Notes: a model not told the origin generated them from the letters alone. Numbered from the stretch's first letter, positions 26,098-35,173 are shown. The stretch is DNA of 64,000 bases from Pigmentiphaga litoralis (GCF_014651835.1 NZ_BMXQ01000001.1:868001-932000); one strand, 5' to 3'. Numbers and translations are program-made.

Positions 26098-27284
26098 CCC
26101 ATCTCCATGTAGAACAGCGCCGCGATGGCATCGACCAGAATCACGATGAAAATGCATTGCACGACGGCCGACGTGGTGTGCTCGCCCACCGACTGCGCAC
26201 TGCCGCTCACCTTGAAGCCTTCCAGGCAGCCCACGATGGCGATCAAGAAGGCAAAGATCGGCGCCTTGGCCATGCCCAGCAGAAAGTGCCGCGCTTCCAG
26301 GTTCTGGTGCAGGATGGACAGGAACATGCTGGGCGAAATGTCCAGGCTCAGCGCACATACGATCGCGCCGCCGGTAATGCCCGCGATCATTGCAATGAAC
26401 GTCAGTGCCGGCAGAGAGATCAGCAGGGCCAGCACGCGCGGCAGGACCAGCAGGTCGACCGGGTTCAGGCCCAAGGCGCGGATCGCATCGATTTCTTCGT
26501 TCGCCTTCATGGATCCGATCTGGGCGGTAAAGGCGCTCGCCGTGCGCCCGGCCATCAGGATGGCCGTCAGCAACACGGCAAATTCACGCAGGAACGCAAA
26601 GGCCACCAGGTCCACGGTATAGATGCTGGCGCCAAAAGCCTCCAGCACGGTGGCCCCCAGAAAGGCGATCACCGCGCCGACCATAAAGGTCAGCAGCGCC
26701 ACGATGGGCACGGCATCGAGGCCAGTCTGTTCGATCTGCGCAACCACCGCCGTGACGCGCCAGCGGCGCGGGCGAAACAGGTTGCGCGCCAGGGCTTCCA
26801 GCGTCAGCCCGATAAAGCCGAGCAGGTAGGCCGCCAGTTGCCAGCAGCGAACCATGGCGCGGCCGATGTGTTCGATCACGTCCATCAGCGCCGACGTGCG
26901 CGGCACCGGCGCCGCGCGGCAACGGGTGCACATGGCTTCGGCCACCGTGCGGAGCAGGGCCTGTCGATTGGGGGCCAGGCCCTGGGAAGCCAGTGCGTCG
27001 GGCTGGGACACCAGGTCCAGCAGATGCGGTCCCAGCAGTTCCACGATGGCCGACGCGCCGGCGGTATCCAGCGAGCCAATGCCGCTCAGGTCCACCTGCG
27101 GCGCCGCCTGACCCGCGAAGGCATGCTTGCGGGCCAGTACCAGCAGGTCCTGGTAGTGGGCGAGCGTCCAGTCGCCAGACAGGCGGACGCGGGGCGGCGA
27201 CACCGCGTTGTCGACCGCCAGGAAGGTCGGGTTGGCGGCTGGCGGGACGTGCGCAGCAGGCACCGACAAGGGCTGCGCGTTCAT
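26091..27284 (-). CDS. MlaE-like permease with N-terminal STAS-like domain
   Basis: A 397-residue inner-membrane permease. Residues about 30-120 (VDLSGIGSLDTAGASAIVEL) form a STAS-like domain fused to the N-terminus, and residues 150-397 are the MlaE permease with five or six helices and the conserved cytosolic motif ANEEIDAIRALGLNPVDLLV. In E. coli the STAS protein MlaB is separate; the fusion is a recognised variant. The ATG overlaps the TetR gene stop as ATGA. Confidence 0.92.
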   Translation of the reverse strand: MNAQPLSVPAAHVPPAANPTFLAVDNAVSPPRVRLSGDWTLAHYQDLLVLARKHAFAGQAAPQVDLSGIGSLDTAGASAIVELLGPHLLDLVSQPDALASQGLAPNRQALLRTVAEAMCTRCRAAPVPRTSALMDVIEHIGRAMVRCWQLAAYLLGFIGLTLEALARNLFRPRRWRVTAVVAQIEQTGLDAVPIVALLTFMVGAVIAFLGATVLEAFGASIYTVDLVAFAFLREFAVLLTAILMAGRTASAFTAQIGSMKANEEIDAIRALGLNPVDLLVLPRVLALLISLPALTFIAMIAGITGGAIVCALSLDISPSMFLSILHQNLEARHFLLGMAKAPIFAFLIAIVGCLEGFKVSGSAQSVGEHTTSAVVQCIFIVILVDAIAALFYMEMGW

Positions 27285-28030
27285 GGCGTGCGTCCTCGTG
27301 ATGACATGACGGCCATTCCTTCTGCAGACCTGCACACCGCCGCGTCGGTGGGTCGGCATGGCAATGCGTCGTCCTGCCCGCAGCCGCATCCCCGCAGAAA
27401 GAACGCGACGGCGTCCTGCACGTGGCCGGATGGCACATCGCCCGCACACACGGTGGGATCCTGCACGGGCGCGCACAACAGGGCGCGATAGCTGCGCGCG
27501 GCGAACGGGATGTCGATGGCTGGCAGTTCGGCGCGGTCGACGGCGTCTTGCAGCAAGGCGCCGACAAAGCCGTCAATGATGTCGACGGTCTCGCGCCGGA
27601 CCAGCGCTGCCAGGTCAGGCACGTGCACCAATTCGGCCATGATCAGCCGTCGCCACGCCGTCGCGGTCGGCCCCGACGAGCAATCAAGCAGGTCCGCGCC
27701 GAACGCTTCGAGCCGTTCTTTCAGGGGCGCGCGCTGTTCGTCGACCCGCAACGCAGGCACGACATCGTGCACCAGTCGCCGCAGCACGGCCACCAGCAGG
27801 TCTTCTTTGCCGGCAAAGCGACTGTACAAGGTACGTTTGGCCACACCGGCCTCGCGCGCAATGGCGTCGATGCTGGTGGCTTGGTAACCGTTTTTGGTGA
27901 TGAGGCGGGTGGCGGCATCGACGATGTGATCGGCGAGCGCACTGGCTTGATCGCGGGTGGGCCGTCCTGCCGCATGCGCGGGGCGAGGCATTGGCGCCGC
28001 ATCCGTCATGCTTGGTTGCGCATCTCTCAT
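27281..28030 (-). CDS. TetR family regulator heading the MCE operon
   Basis: A 249-residue TetR regulator. The DNA-binding helix-turn-helix is at about residues 35-80 (ITKNGYQATSIDAIAREAGV and AKRTLYSRFAGKEDLLVAVL); the rest is the ligand-binding bundle, with a short Cys-rich stretch RGCGCGQ near the C-terminus. The start is uncertain: GTG 28042, ATG 28030 or ATG 28009. The stop overlaps the MlaE start by four bases, so the regulator is translated as the first gene of the lipid-transport operon and most likely represses it in response to a membrane-active ligand. It is divergent from the SDR gene. Confidence 0.87.
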   Translation of the reverse strand: MRDAQPSMTDAAPMPRPAHAAGRPTRDQASALADHIVDAATRLITKNGYQATSIDAIAREAGVAKRTLYSRFAGKEDLLVAVLRRLVHDVVPALRVDEQRAPLKERLEAFGADLLDCSSGPTATAWRRLIMAELVHVPDLAALVRRETVDIIDGFVGALLQDAVDRAELPAIDIPFAARSYRALLCAPVQDPTVCAGDVPSGHVQDAVAFFLRGCGCGQDDALPCRPTDAAVCRSAEGMAVMSSRGRTP

Positions 28031-28192
28031 TGCCCGGGTCACCCGTCTTTGATTAGCTGGAGGTTGCAGCGATCCGCCGGGCAGGCCCCGCGGGTGGCGA
28101 ACGACTATAGCACTAATGAAACGATGCAGGTGCCATTACGAGCGCAGCCAAGTAGCGGCGGTGTCGGGCACGGCGTCATGCGAGGAGCTGAC

Positions 28193-28960
28193 ATGGAACG
28201 GTATACGAACAAGGTAGTGATCGTCACGGGTGCAGGATCAGGCATTGGCGCCGCGACGGCGCGCCGTTTTGCGAAAGAGGGCGCCGCCGTGGTACTGGCC
28301 GGCCGCACTCGCGACAAGCTGGACGAGGTTGCCCAGACGATAGGCAAGGACGACAAGGTGTTGGTGCGCCCGACGGACGTGGCCGACCTGTCCGATGTCG
28401 AGGGCCTGGTGCGCGACGCGGTCGCGCGATTTGGCCGCCTGGATGTGCTGGTCAACAACGCCGGCACGGTCGTCGAGGGCAAGATCACCGACGTGTCGGC
28501 CGAAGACTGGCGCAAGGTCATGGCGACCGACCTGGACGGCGTCTTTTACGGGTGCCGCGCCGCGTTGCCGGAATTGATCAAGACGAAGGGGTCCATCGTC
28601 AATACGTCGTCGGTGTCGGGGCTCGGGGGCGACTGGGGCATGAGCGTGTACAACGCGGCCAAGGGCGCGGTCACCAACTTCACCCGCGCGCTGGCGATGG
28701 ACCATGGCCGGGACGGCGTGCGGGTCAATGCCGTCTGCCCCAGCCTGACGCGCAGCGAAATGACCGACGACATGTTCGAGAACCAGGAATTGATGGACAA
28801 GTTCATGGAGCGTATTCCGCTTGGCCGCGCCGCCGAAGCCGAAGACATTGCCGATGTGATCGCCTTCCTGGGCAGCGACGATGCGCGCTTCGTTACCGGC
28901 GTAAACCTGCCGGTGGACGGCGGACTGTCGGCGTCGAACGGGCAACCGCCGCAGACCTGA
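28193..28960 (+). CDS. SDR family oxidoreductase
   Basis: A 255-residue short-chain dehydrogenase/reductase. TGAGSGIG at residues 12-19 binds the cofactor, NNAG is at 88-91, and the catalytic Ser140, Tyr153 and Lys157 are in place (SVYNAAKGAV). The end GVNLPVDGGLSAS is typical of classical SDRs. GAGGAG lies upstream of the ATG at 28193. It may be controlled by the divergent TetR gene. Substrate unknown. Confidence 0.92.
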   Translation: MERYTNKVVIVTGAGSGIGAATARRFAKEGAAVVLAGRTRDKLDEVAQTIGKDDKVLVRPTDVADLSDVEGLVRDAVARFGRLDVLVNNAGTVVEGKITDVSAEDWRKVMATDLDGVFYGCRAALPELIKTKGSIVNTSSVSGLGGDWGMSVYNAAKGAVTNFTRALAMDHGRDGVRVNAVCPSLTRSEMTDDMFENQELMDKFMERIPLGRAAEAEDIADVIAFLGSDDARFVTGVNLPVDGGLSASNGQPPQT

Positions 28961-29003
28961 TGCGGCGCCGAACACTTGCGATTGGCTTGCACTCAAGGAT
29001 GAC

Positions 29004-29612
29004 ATGATGATGACCGGATGGCCTCTGAACCGTAACGCGTCGCGGCGTGGACTGCTGGGTCTGTTGATGGGCGCCGGCCTTGCCTGCGCGGCCTCGTTGG
29101 CCGTGCCGGACGCGGCGGCGGCATCGTCCACGTCTGCAAGGTCCCCGAGTCAGGACGCCAACCCGTTGCTGGCCGAGCGCTGGAAGACCCGGCCGCTTGT
29201 CATCGTCGCGCCGTCGGCGACCGATCCGACGCTCGTCCGGATGCAGGACATTCTGCAGACCCCCGCGAACCAGGCCGCCTTCAAGGAACGTGAGATGGTG
29301 CTGTACGTGGTGGTCGGCGATCGCGCCCGCCGCGACGATGCCTGGCTGTCCGCAGAACAGGCCCGGGCGATCCGCAGCGCGATGGACGTGTCCGCCAATG
29401 CGCCGGCCACCGTGCTGCTGGTCGGCATGGATGGCGGCGTCAAGATGCGCGAGGAGGGTGTGATCGATGCAAGAACCCTGTTCGGCACCATCGACCAGAT
29501 GCCGATGCGCCAGCCCCGCGGCAGCAACGACCCAGGCAGCCGTGACCCAGGCAGCCCCCAATCCTTCAACCCAGTTTCCGATGTTCCCCACAACGATAAA
29601 AAGGGAGTTTGA
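29004..29612 (+). CDS. Exported DUF4174 family protein
   Basis: A 202-residue protein with an N-terminal export signal: SRRGLLGLLMGAGLACAASL resembles a Tat or Sec signal ending near VPDAAAA. The body RPLVIVAPSATDPTLVRMQD and FKEREMVLYVVVGD fits DUF4174, a thioredoxin-like family seen in exported proteins. The C-terminus is low-complexity and glycine/proline/serine-rich. Three tandem ATGs begin the gene. It ends two bases before the next gene, so the two small exported proteins form a unit. Confidence 0.75.
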   Translation: MMMTGWPLNRNASRRGLLGLLMGAGLACAASLAVPDAAAASSTSARSPSQDANPLLAERWKTRPLVIVAPSATDPTLVRMQDILQTPANQAAFKEREMVLYVVVGDRARRDDAWLSAEQARAIRSAMDVSANAPATVLLVGMDGGVKMREEGVIDARTLFGTIDQMPMRQPRGSNDPGSRDPGSPQSFNPVSDVPHNDKKGV

Positions 29613-29614
29613 CC

Positions 29615-30028
29615 ATGAACCTGTCCTCTTCACCCAAGCACGTGTCGGCAATGCGCCTGCGTCATCTGGCCGCTGGCGTCCTTGGTGCGCTGGCCTTCTC
29701 GTCGGCAGCCCTGGCCGCCAGCGCGTCGGCCGACATCGACGCGCAATACAAGAAGGAAATGGCCGCTTGCACCAGTGGTTCGTCCCATCAGGACCGTGCG
29801 ACCTGCATCCGTGAAGCCGGCGCCGCGCGCGACGAAGCGCGCCGCAACCGCCTGGCCGACGGCGCCGGCGACCAGTACCAGAAGAACGCGCTGGCACGCT
29901 GCGAATCGCTGCCTGCCAGCGATCGCGCGGAGTGCGTGGCCCGCATGAAGCAGGGCACCACCAGCGGCAGCGTCGAAGGTGGCGGCGTGATCCGCGAGCA
30001 CCGCACCGTGGTGCCCGCAACGCGCTAA
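29615..30028 (+). CDS. Small secreted cysteine-containing protein
   Basis: A 137-residue protein, not assigned to a named family. A Sec signal peptide (LAAGVLGALAFSSAALAASA) is removed near residue 40; the mature part is charged and contains four cysteines spaced as two pairs (ACTS, TCIRE, RCESL, ECVARM) that could form disulfides in the periplasm. The start at 29615 has an AAGGGAG ribosome site. It follows the DUF4174 gene by two bases and precedes the antiporter gene by about 100 bp. Confidence 0.7.
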   Translation: MNLSSSPKHVSAMRLRHLAAGVLGALAFSSAALAASASADIDAQYKKEMAACTSGSSHQDRATCIREAGAARDEARRNRLADGAGDQYQKNALARCESLPASDRAECVARMKQGTTSGSVEGGGVIREHRTVVPATR

Positions 30029-30130
30029 GCGGACAGGAGCGCGAACGACCCCCGGGGTGGCATAAAAAGCTGTCCACCACGACCGCCGCCATGCAGAATG
30101 ATGCCCAACTTACAAGACGGGTGATTTCGG

Positions 30131-31978
30131 ATGGCGGTGGAAGGATACGCAAAAGAGCTGGTGCCGATCGTGGCGCTGCTCGCAGCGGGGGTCGTGGCGG
30201 TGCCCTTGTTCAAACGGCTGGGGCTCGGGTCGGTGCTCGGGTACCTGGCGGCCGGCCTTGTGATGGGCCCGTTCGGCTTCGACTTGTTCGGCGATCCCGA
30301 ATCGGTGCTGCATATCGCCGAACTGGGCGTCGTCATGTTCCTCTTTGTGATCGGGCTGGAGATGCAGCCGTCGCATCTATGGAGCCTGCGCAAGGAAATC
30401 TTTGGCCTGGGTGTCGCCCAGGTCGTCGTCTGCGGTGCCATTCTGACCGGCATTGGCATTCTGGCCGGCCTGCCGCATGCCGTCGCCTTTGTCGGCGCCA
30501 TGGGTTTCGTGCTGTCCTCCACCGCGATCGCGGTGCAGGTGCTGGACGAACAGGGCAAGACGTCAACGCCCTATGGCCAGCGCATCGTTTCCATCCTGTT
30601 GCTTGAAGACCTGGCGATCGTGCCTTTGCTGGCCCTGGTCGCCTTTGTCGGTCCTGCCACGTCTGACAGTGACGACGCCTCGCGCTGGGTGACCGTGGGT
30701 GTCGCCATCGGCTCGCTTGCGGCCTTGCTGGCGGCAGGGCGGTGGTTGCTCAATCCCATGTTCCGGATCCTGGCCGGCGCCCGCGCGCGCGAAGTCATGA
30801 CCGCGGCGGCACTGCTGGTGGTCCTGGGCGCGGCGCTTGCCATGGAACTGGGCGGACTGTCGATGGCGCTCGGCGCCTTCGTGGCCGGCGTGCTGCTGTC
30901 CGAATCCAGTTTCCGGCATCAGCTCGAAGCCGACATAGAACCGTTCCGCGGCATTCTGCTCGGCTTGTTCTTCATGGGTGTCGGCATGTCCCTGGACCTG
31001 TCGATCTTTGCCCGTGAATGGCAGGTGATCGTGGCCGGCGTGGCCGGCTACATGTCCTTGAAAGCCGTCGGGATCTACGCGGTCGCGCGCGCTTTCAAGG
31101 GGTCGCATATCGAAGCGATCCGCCGGGCGGCCGTGCTGGCCCAGGGCGGCGAATTTGCATTCGTGCTGTATTCGGCGGCTGGCGCCGCAGGCATTCTCGA
31201 TGTCAACACCAGCGCGATCCTCACAGCCATCGTGATCCTGTCGATGGCGTTGACGCCCCTTGCGCTGATTGCGTCACGCACGCTCTTCCCGAACCGCAAG
31301 GAAGTGTCGATGGAAGGCGTCGAGCGGGCGTCCAGCGCCGAAGGCGAAGTCCTGATCATCGGGTTCGGCCGCTTTTCGCAAGTGGCCAGCCAGGCGCTGC
31401 TGGCGCGCGGCATCAATATCACCATCATCGAAAATGATCCCGACATGATCCGGTCGGCCGGCAACTTCGGCTTCCAGGTGTTCTATGGCGATGGGTCGCG
31501 GCTCGAAGACCTGCGCACGTCGGGCGCGGCCAGTGCCCGCGCGATCCTGGTGTGTGTCGATGACGAAAAGACCACCGATCGCATTGTCGAACTGGTGCAG
31601 CACAACTTTCCGCGTTCGCAGCTGTATGTGCGTTCTTATGATCGCCGGCACGCCTTGGCCCTGATTGGCAAGGGTGTGGAGTATCAGGTCCGCGAGACCT
31701 TTGAGTCGGCCATGGCGATGGGGGAAGCCGCGCTGCGCGGCCTGGGCGTCACGGACGACGATGTCGTGACGCTCATGACCGAGGTGCGCCGGCGGGATGA
31801 AGAGCGTCTTGAACTGCAGATTGCGGGCGGGCTTTTGGCTGGCCGCAGTGTGGATCGTGGACGCTTCCCGATGCCTGCGCCACTGACCGAGCCCAAGGGG
31901 CCGGGTCGTGCGCTCAATCCCGAGGCGGCGCAGGCTTTGTCGGACAAGGAAGCCGCGGAGCGGGAGGCGGCTTCCTGA
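30131..31978 (+). CDS. CPA2 family monovalent cation:proton antiporter with TrkA-N domain (KefB-like)
   Basis: A 615-residue inner-membrane protein. Residues 1-380 contain about 12 helices of the Na+/H+ exchanger fold (LGYLAAGLVMGPFGFDLFG; VLSSTAIAVQVLDEQG; LLLEDLAIVPLLALVAF). Residues about 400-520 form a Rossmann TrkA-N domain with the nucleotide motif IIGFGRFSQVASQALL and the acidic strand end IIENDPD. This is the Kef-type arrangement used for potassium efflux coupled to protons, gated by NAD(H) or glutathione adducts. No kefF/kefG ancillary gene is adjacent, so glutathione control is uncertain. Confidence 0.9.
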   Translation: MAVEGYAKELVPIVALLAAGVVAVPLFKRLGLGSVLGYLAAGLVMGPFGFDLFGDPESVLHIAELGVVMFLFVIGLEMQPSHLWSLRKEIFGLGVAQVVVCGAILTGIGILAGLPHAVAFVGAMGFVLSSTAIAVQVLDEQGKTSTPYGQRIVSILLLEDLAIVPLLALVAFVGPATSDSDDASRWVTVGVAIGSLAALLAAGRWLLNPMFRILAGARAREVMTAAALLVVLGAALAMELGGLSMALGAFVAGVLLSESSFRHQLEADIEPFRGILLGLFFMGVGMSLDLSIFAREWQVIVAGVAGYMSLKAVGIYAVARAFKGSHIEAIRRAAVLAQGGEFAFVLYSAAGAAGILDVNTSAILTAIVILSMALTPLALIASRTLFPNRKEVSMEGVERASSAEGEVLIIGFGRFSQVASQALLARGINITIIENDPDMIRSAGNFGFQVFYGDGSRLEDLRTSGAASARAILVCVDDEKTTDRIVELVQHNFPRSQLYVRSYDRRHALALIGKGVEYQVRETFESAMAMGEAALRGLGVTDDDVVTLMTEVRRRDEERLELQIAGGLLAGRSVDRGRFPMPAPLTEPKGPGRALNPEAAQALSDKEAAEREAAS

Positions 31979-32010
31979 GCTGCCAGGCAAGGATCGCTTG
32001 CTGGCGAGCG

Positions 32011-32033
32011 GTCGGGAAGATCAGTTTCCCGAC
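32011..32033. terminator. Possible hairpin between convergent genes
   Basis: GTCGGGAA (32011-32018) pairs with TTCCCGAC (32026-32033) across a 7-base loop, between the convergent antiporter and LuxR genes. There is no T-run on either side, so termination is only a guess. Confidence 0.3.
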
Positions 32034-32047
32034 GGGGCAGAGAAGGC

Positions 32048-32866
32048 TTACTTCCCTGTCGGCCACCACCGGACCAGGTCGGGTGGGGCGGAATCGAATT
32101 CGAAGTCTTCGTCTTGCGTGACAGCGTTGCAAGGTGTGTCGGAACCTGAGCCGGGGGATACATACCGAAACACGTCGGGCGTCGCTGCGACAGTCGGCGT
32201 GTCCCAATCGAAGCTGGCGCCGCGGCGCGATGCTTCATAGACCGCTTCGGATTTGCTGTTCACGCCGAGCCTGCGGTAGAGCGCGTAAGCGTGAGATTTG
32301 GCCGTGGAAATCGAGATGTTGAGAAGTTCGCCGACTGCCTGGATCGAGTGCCCTCGGGCCAGGGCGACCAGTACTTCGTACTGTCTGGCGGTAATGCCAA
32401 GCAATTCCATGTCTGCATTCTGCTGCTGACCAGGCGGATCCAGCGGCTTGACCAGGCGTGAGGTCAACCCCGGCGGCACGGGCTGCTGGACGGCCGGGAA
32501 GCAGCGGCCGCCGACGCGCACCAACCGGATCGAAGCCACCAGCACCTCTACCGAGGCGCCACTGTCCACACAGCCCCGCACGTTGGACGCTGCGGGCAGC
32601 ATGGGGGTCACCAGGATGGGGTCGGGCGACAGGAACAGGATGTTGGGCTGCGGTATCGACGCCGCAATGGCGACATCGCGGGCGAGCGCGTCCGGCTCGT
32701 TCGGCAGCGAGAACAGGATCATGTCGGCGCCTGCGTAGGCTTGAGCATGACGCAGGTCGGTCGTTGAGCGGGGAATAGGCACCCACGTTGGATCGACTTC
32801 GGTGAGAATCTGCTGCAACCCACGCTGGAGCACAGGGTGACTCTCAGTGATGATGATATCGACCAT
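32048..32866 (-). CDS. LuxR-type regulator with degenerate receiver domain
   Basis: A 272-residue NarL/LuxR-architecture regulator. Residues 1-125 fold like a response-regulator receiver (DIIITESHPVLQRGLQQIL), and residues about 165-225 are a LuxR helix-turn-helix (LGITARQYEVLVALARGHSI and KSHAYALYRRLGVNSKSEAV). The receiver lacks the phosphoacceptor aspartate: Ser53 stands at that site in DMILFSLPN, one acidic partner is Thr7, and the conserved lysine is missing. So it is unlikely to be controlled by phosphotransfer. The ATG at 32866 is preferred over 32920 by its AGGAAGAGG upstream. No kinase gene is adjacent. The last 45 residues are an unusual acidic/aromatic tail. Confidence 0.87.
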   Translation of the reverse strand: MVDIIITESHPVLQRGLQQILTEVDPTWVPIPRSTTDLRHAQAYAGADMILFSLPNEPDALARDVAIAASIPQPNILFLSPDPILVTPMLPAASNVRGCVDSGASVEVLVASIRLVRVGGRCFPAVQQPVPPGLTSRLVKPLDPPGQQQNADMELLGITARQYEVLVALARGHSIQAVGELLNISISTAKSHAYALYRRLGVNSKSEAVYEASRRGASFDWDTPTVAATPDVFRYVSPGSGSDTPCNAVTQDEDFEFDSAPPDLVRWWPTGK

Positions 32867-33222
32867 GTAGGCCTCTTCCTTACAGATGAAGTGTCGATAA
32901 CTTAACCGCAACTCAGCCATTCGGCCGCTTCACAGTATTTCAAGTTGTCAATCCGGATTCGTCCCGAGCGCGGCAGTTTTTGACCGGATCGCCGGCAGAG
33001 CGACGCGGCGGGCCGGCATGATGCCACAAGCGCGCCGCAGTGCTAGGCTAGCGACCGCCGCGCCGGGCCTGGAACCGACGCGCGCATTCTCCCGCCGCCC
33101 ACTTTGCAAGGTCTAGTCCCTTTGCCCAATACATTGTTCCGTCACGCCTGCCGGTGCGCCGCCCCCATGGCGGCGCCCCACCTGCCTGACGCCCGCACGG
33201 CCGCCACCGGGGGCCGCCGGCC
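32867..33222. other. Divergent intergenic region
   Basis: About 356 bases between the LuxR-type gene and the EamA gene. It must hold two divergent promoters, but I see no convincing -35/-10 pair, repeat or RNA. Open frames here are shadows. Confidence 0.5.
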
Positions 33223-34119
33223 ATGACCGCGGCGCATCTGCTCGCGCCGCTGCTGGCCGTGATGATCTGGGCGGTCAACACCATCGTCAGCAAACTGGCG
33301 GCAGGCGTGATCGATCCGGCCGCCATTTCATTATTCCGTTGGGTGTTGGCCGGGGCCTTGCTGGGGATGGTGTTCGGCCGGTCGGTCTGGCGCGCGCGTG
33401 ATCTGGTCCTGCGCCTGCTGCCCAAGCTGTTCGTGCTGAGCCTGCTGGGCATGGTGCTGTATCAGTGCCTGGCCTACGTGGCCGCCAGCACGACGACCGC
33501 CACCAATATGGGCATCGTGATCTCGCTCATGCCCTTGCTGGCCGTGGTGCTGAGCGTGCTGATCCTGCGCGAAGTGATCACCGTGGGGGCGGTGCTGGGC
33601 GGCTTGCTGTCCATTGCCGGCCTGGCGTATCTGCTCAGTCATGGCGAGCCGGCGGCGCTGCTGACTGCCGGCGTGCGCCTGGGCGACGGGCTGATGCTGC
33701 TGGCCAGCCTTGCCTATGCAGGCTACGCCGTCCTGCTCAAGAAATGGAAGCTGCCGCTGGGCAACTGGCAATCCCTGACCGTGCAGACGTGGTGTGCCGT
33801 GCCCGTGCTGTTCGTTTACTACCTGGCCAACGGCGCGCCGCCCATTACCCAGGCCGGCTTGCCGCTGGTGCTGTACGCCGGCATTCCGGCATCGGTGCTG
33901 GCGCCTTTCCTGTGGATGTTGGGCATTGCCCGCCTGGGGCCCATGCGCACCACGGCGCTGATGAATCTGCTGCCGGTCTTTACCGTGGCGATCGCCATGG
34001 CGTTCCTGGGTGAAACACTGCATGCGTACGACGTGATCGGCGGGGTGGTGACCTTGCTGGGCGTGGTCGTGGCGCAGGCGATCAGGACGCCGCTGCTCCG
34101 GCGGGATCGTGAGCGGTAG
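33223..34119 (+). CDS. EamA/DMT family transporter
   Basis: A 298-residue inner-membrane protein with ten hydrophobic helices arranged as two EamA repeats; the first opens LLAVMIWAVNTIVSKLAAG and contains SLFRWVLAGALLGMV, the second opens LGDGLMLLASLAYAGYAVLL. Drug/metabolite transporters of this type export amino acids, nucleosides or other small metabolites. The short hydrophilic C-terminus is normal. It converges on the LysR gene 12 bp downstream. Substrate unknown. Confidence 0.92.
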   Translation: MTAAHLLAPLLAVMIWAVNTIVSKLAAGVIDPAAISLFRWVLAGALLGMVFGRSVWRARDLVLRLLPKLFVLSLLGMVLYQCLAYVAASTTTATNMGIVISLMPLLAVVLSVLILREVITVGAVLGGLLSIAGLAYLLSHGEPAALLTAGVRLGDGLMLLASLAYAGYAVLLKKWKLPLGNWQSLTVQTWCAVPVLFVYYLANGAPPITQAGLPLVLYAGIPASVLAPFLWMLGIARLGPMRTTALMNLLPVFTVAIAMAFLGETLHAYDVIGGVVTLLGVVVAQAIRTPLLRRDRER

Positions 34120-34131
34120 GGCCCGCTGTCC

Positions 34132-35022
34132 TTATCCGCCCAACACGCAGTCCTGCAGGATCTCGGACAATTCCCTGGCGGCCGGCCCGATCTGGCCCGG
34201 CTTGCCTGCCACCAGGTACAGCGGCACGCGTCGGGCGCCGCCTTCGATAAGCGGCAGCGGCGCAACGCGGCCGGCGTCCAGCATGGGCTGGATCACATGC
34301 CGGGGCAGCCACGCAAATCCCAGGCCGCTTGCCACCATGTCGGCCGACGTTTCCATGCTGGTGACCGTCCAGCGCTGCGCCGCCCCCAGCCACCCGTCAT
34401 CCCGCGGTTTGCTGGTGCCCGAATCGCGGGCAACGATTTGCAGTTCCCTGCGCAGGTCGTCCATCGTCAGCGCCCGCCCCAGCTGGAACAAGGCATGGTC
34501 CGGATGGGCGACGGCAATGAAGTCGACGTCGATCAACAGCTTGCCCAGGAATTGCGACGGCACGCGCGTGCCGATCACGATATCGGTGCCTTGATCCAAC
34601 AGGGCCTCGTCTGCGCCGGACAGCACCACTTCGCGCAACTGCACACGGGTCTGCGTGACCGACTGGGTGAAGCGGGCCAGGGCGCGCAGCAACAGGGGCT
34701 TCGGAAAGGCGACATCGACCGCCAGTCCGATTTCCGATTCCCACCCTTGCCGCAGGCTGGCTGCCGTGTGTTCCAGCCGATGGGCGCCCGCCAGCAGTTC
34801 GGCCGCGCCGCGCAGCAAGGCTTTGCCATGATCGGTCAGTTGCGCCTTGCGCCCGACCATCACCAGCAGTTCCACGCCCAATTGTTCCTGCAGGCGCGAC
34901 ACCATATAGCTGACGGACGACTGGCTGCGGTGCAGATGCTCGGCCGCCTGGGCAAAACCGCCCTGGTCGACGATGGCTTGCAAGACCGCCCACTGTTCCA
35001 GGGTCGTTCGGGGCATACGCAT
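34132..35022 (-). CDS. LysR family transcriptional regulator (divergent from pirin)
   Basis: A 296-residue LysR regulator. Its winged helix-turn-helix covers residues 5-65 (LEQWAVLQAIVDQGGFAQAA and LHRSQSSVSYMVSRLQEQLG). The effector domain has IGLAVDVAFPKPLLLRALAR. It is divergent from the pirin gene at 35174, and the 151-bp gap contains repeated ATCGGATAATC elements, so it very likely regulates pirin. Two ATGs, 35022 and 35016, could be the start. Confidence 0.92.
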   Translation of the reverse strand: MRMPRTTLEQWAVLQAIVDQGGFAQAAEHLHRSQSSVSYMVSRLQEQLGVELLVMVGRKAQLTDHGKALLRGAAELLAGAHRLEHTAASLRQGWESEIGLAVDVAFPKPLLLRALARFTQSVTQTRVQLREVVLSGADEALLDQGTDIVIGTRVPSQFLGKLLIDVDFIAVAHPDHALFQLGRALTMDDLRRELQIVARDSGTSKPRDDGWLGAAQRWTVTSMETSADMVASGLGFAWLPRHVIQPMLDAGRVAPLPLIEGGARRVPLYLVAGKPGQIGPAARELSEILQDCVLGG

Positions 35023-35049
35023 GGCGGGATCCGGCTTACAAAAGGTCAG

Positions 35050-35115
35050 CCGATAATGTATCGGATAATCCGATCAAAAAGGCCAGATCTTTGCGCTTAT
35101 CGATCGGATAATCGA
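35050..35115. promoter_or_regulatory. Palindrome cluster in LysR/pirin divergent promoter
   Basis: Two overlapping perfect palindromes, CCGATA-ATG-TATCGG (35050-35064) and ATCGGAT-A-ATCCGAT (35060-35074), are followed by a second copy of ATCGGATAATC at 35103-35113. Spacing between the copies is 43 bp, about four helical turns, as expected for two LysR tetramer sites. Confidence 0.65.
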
Positions 35116-35173
35116 GGCGTAAAGTTCACTCCATGCCAACAACGACCGACACGGTCCTGACAGGAGCCACACC

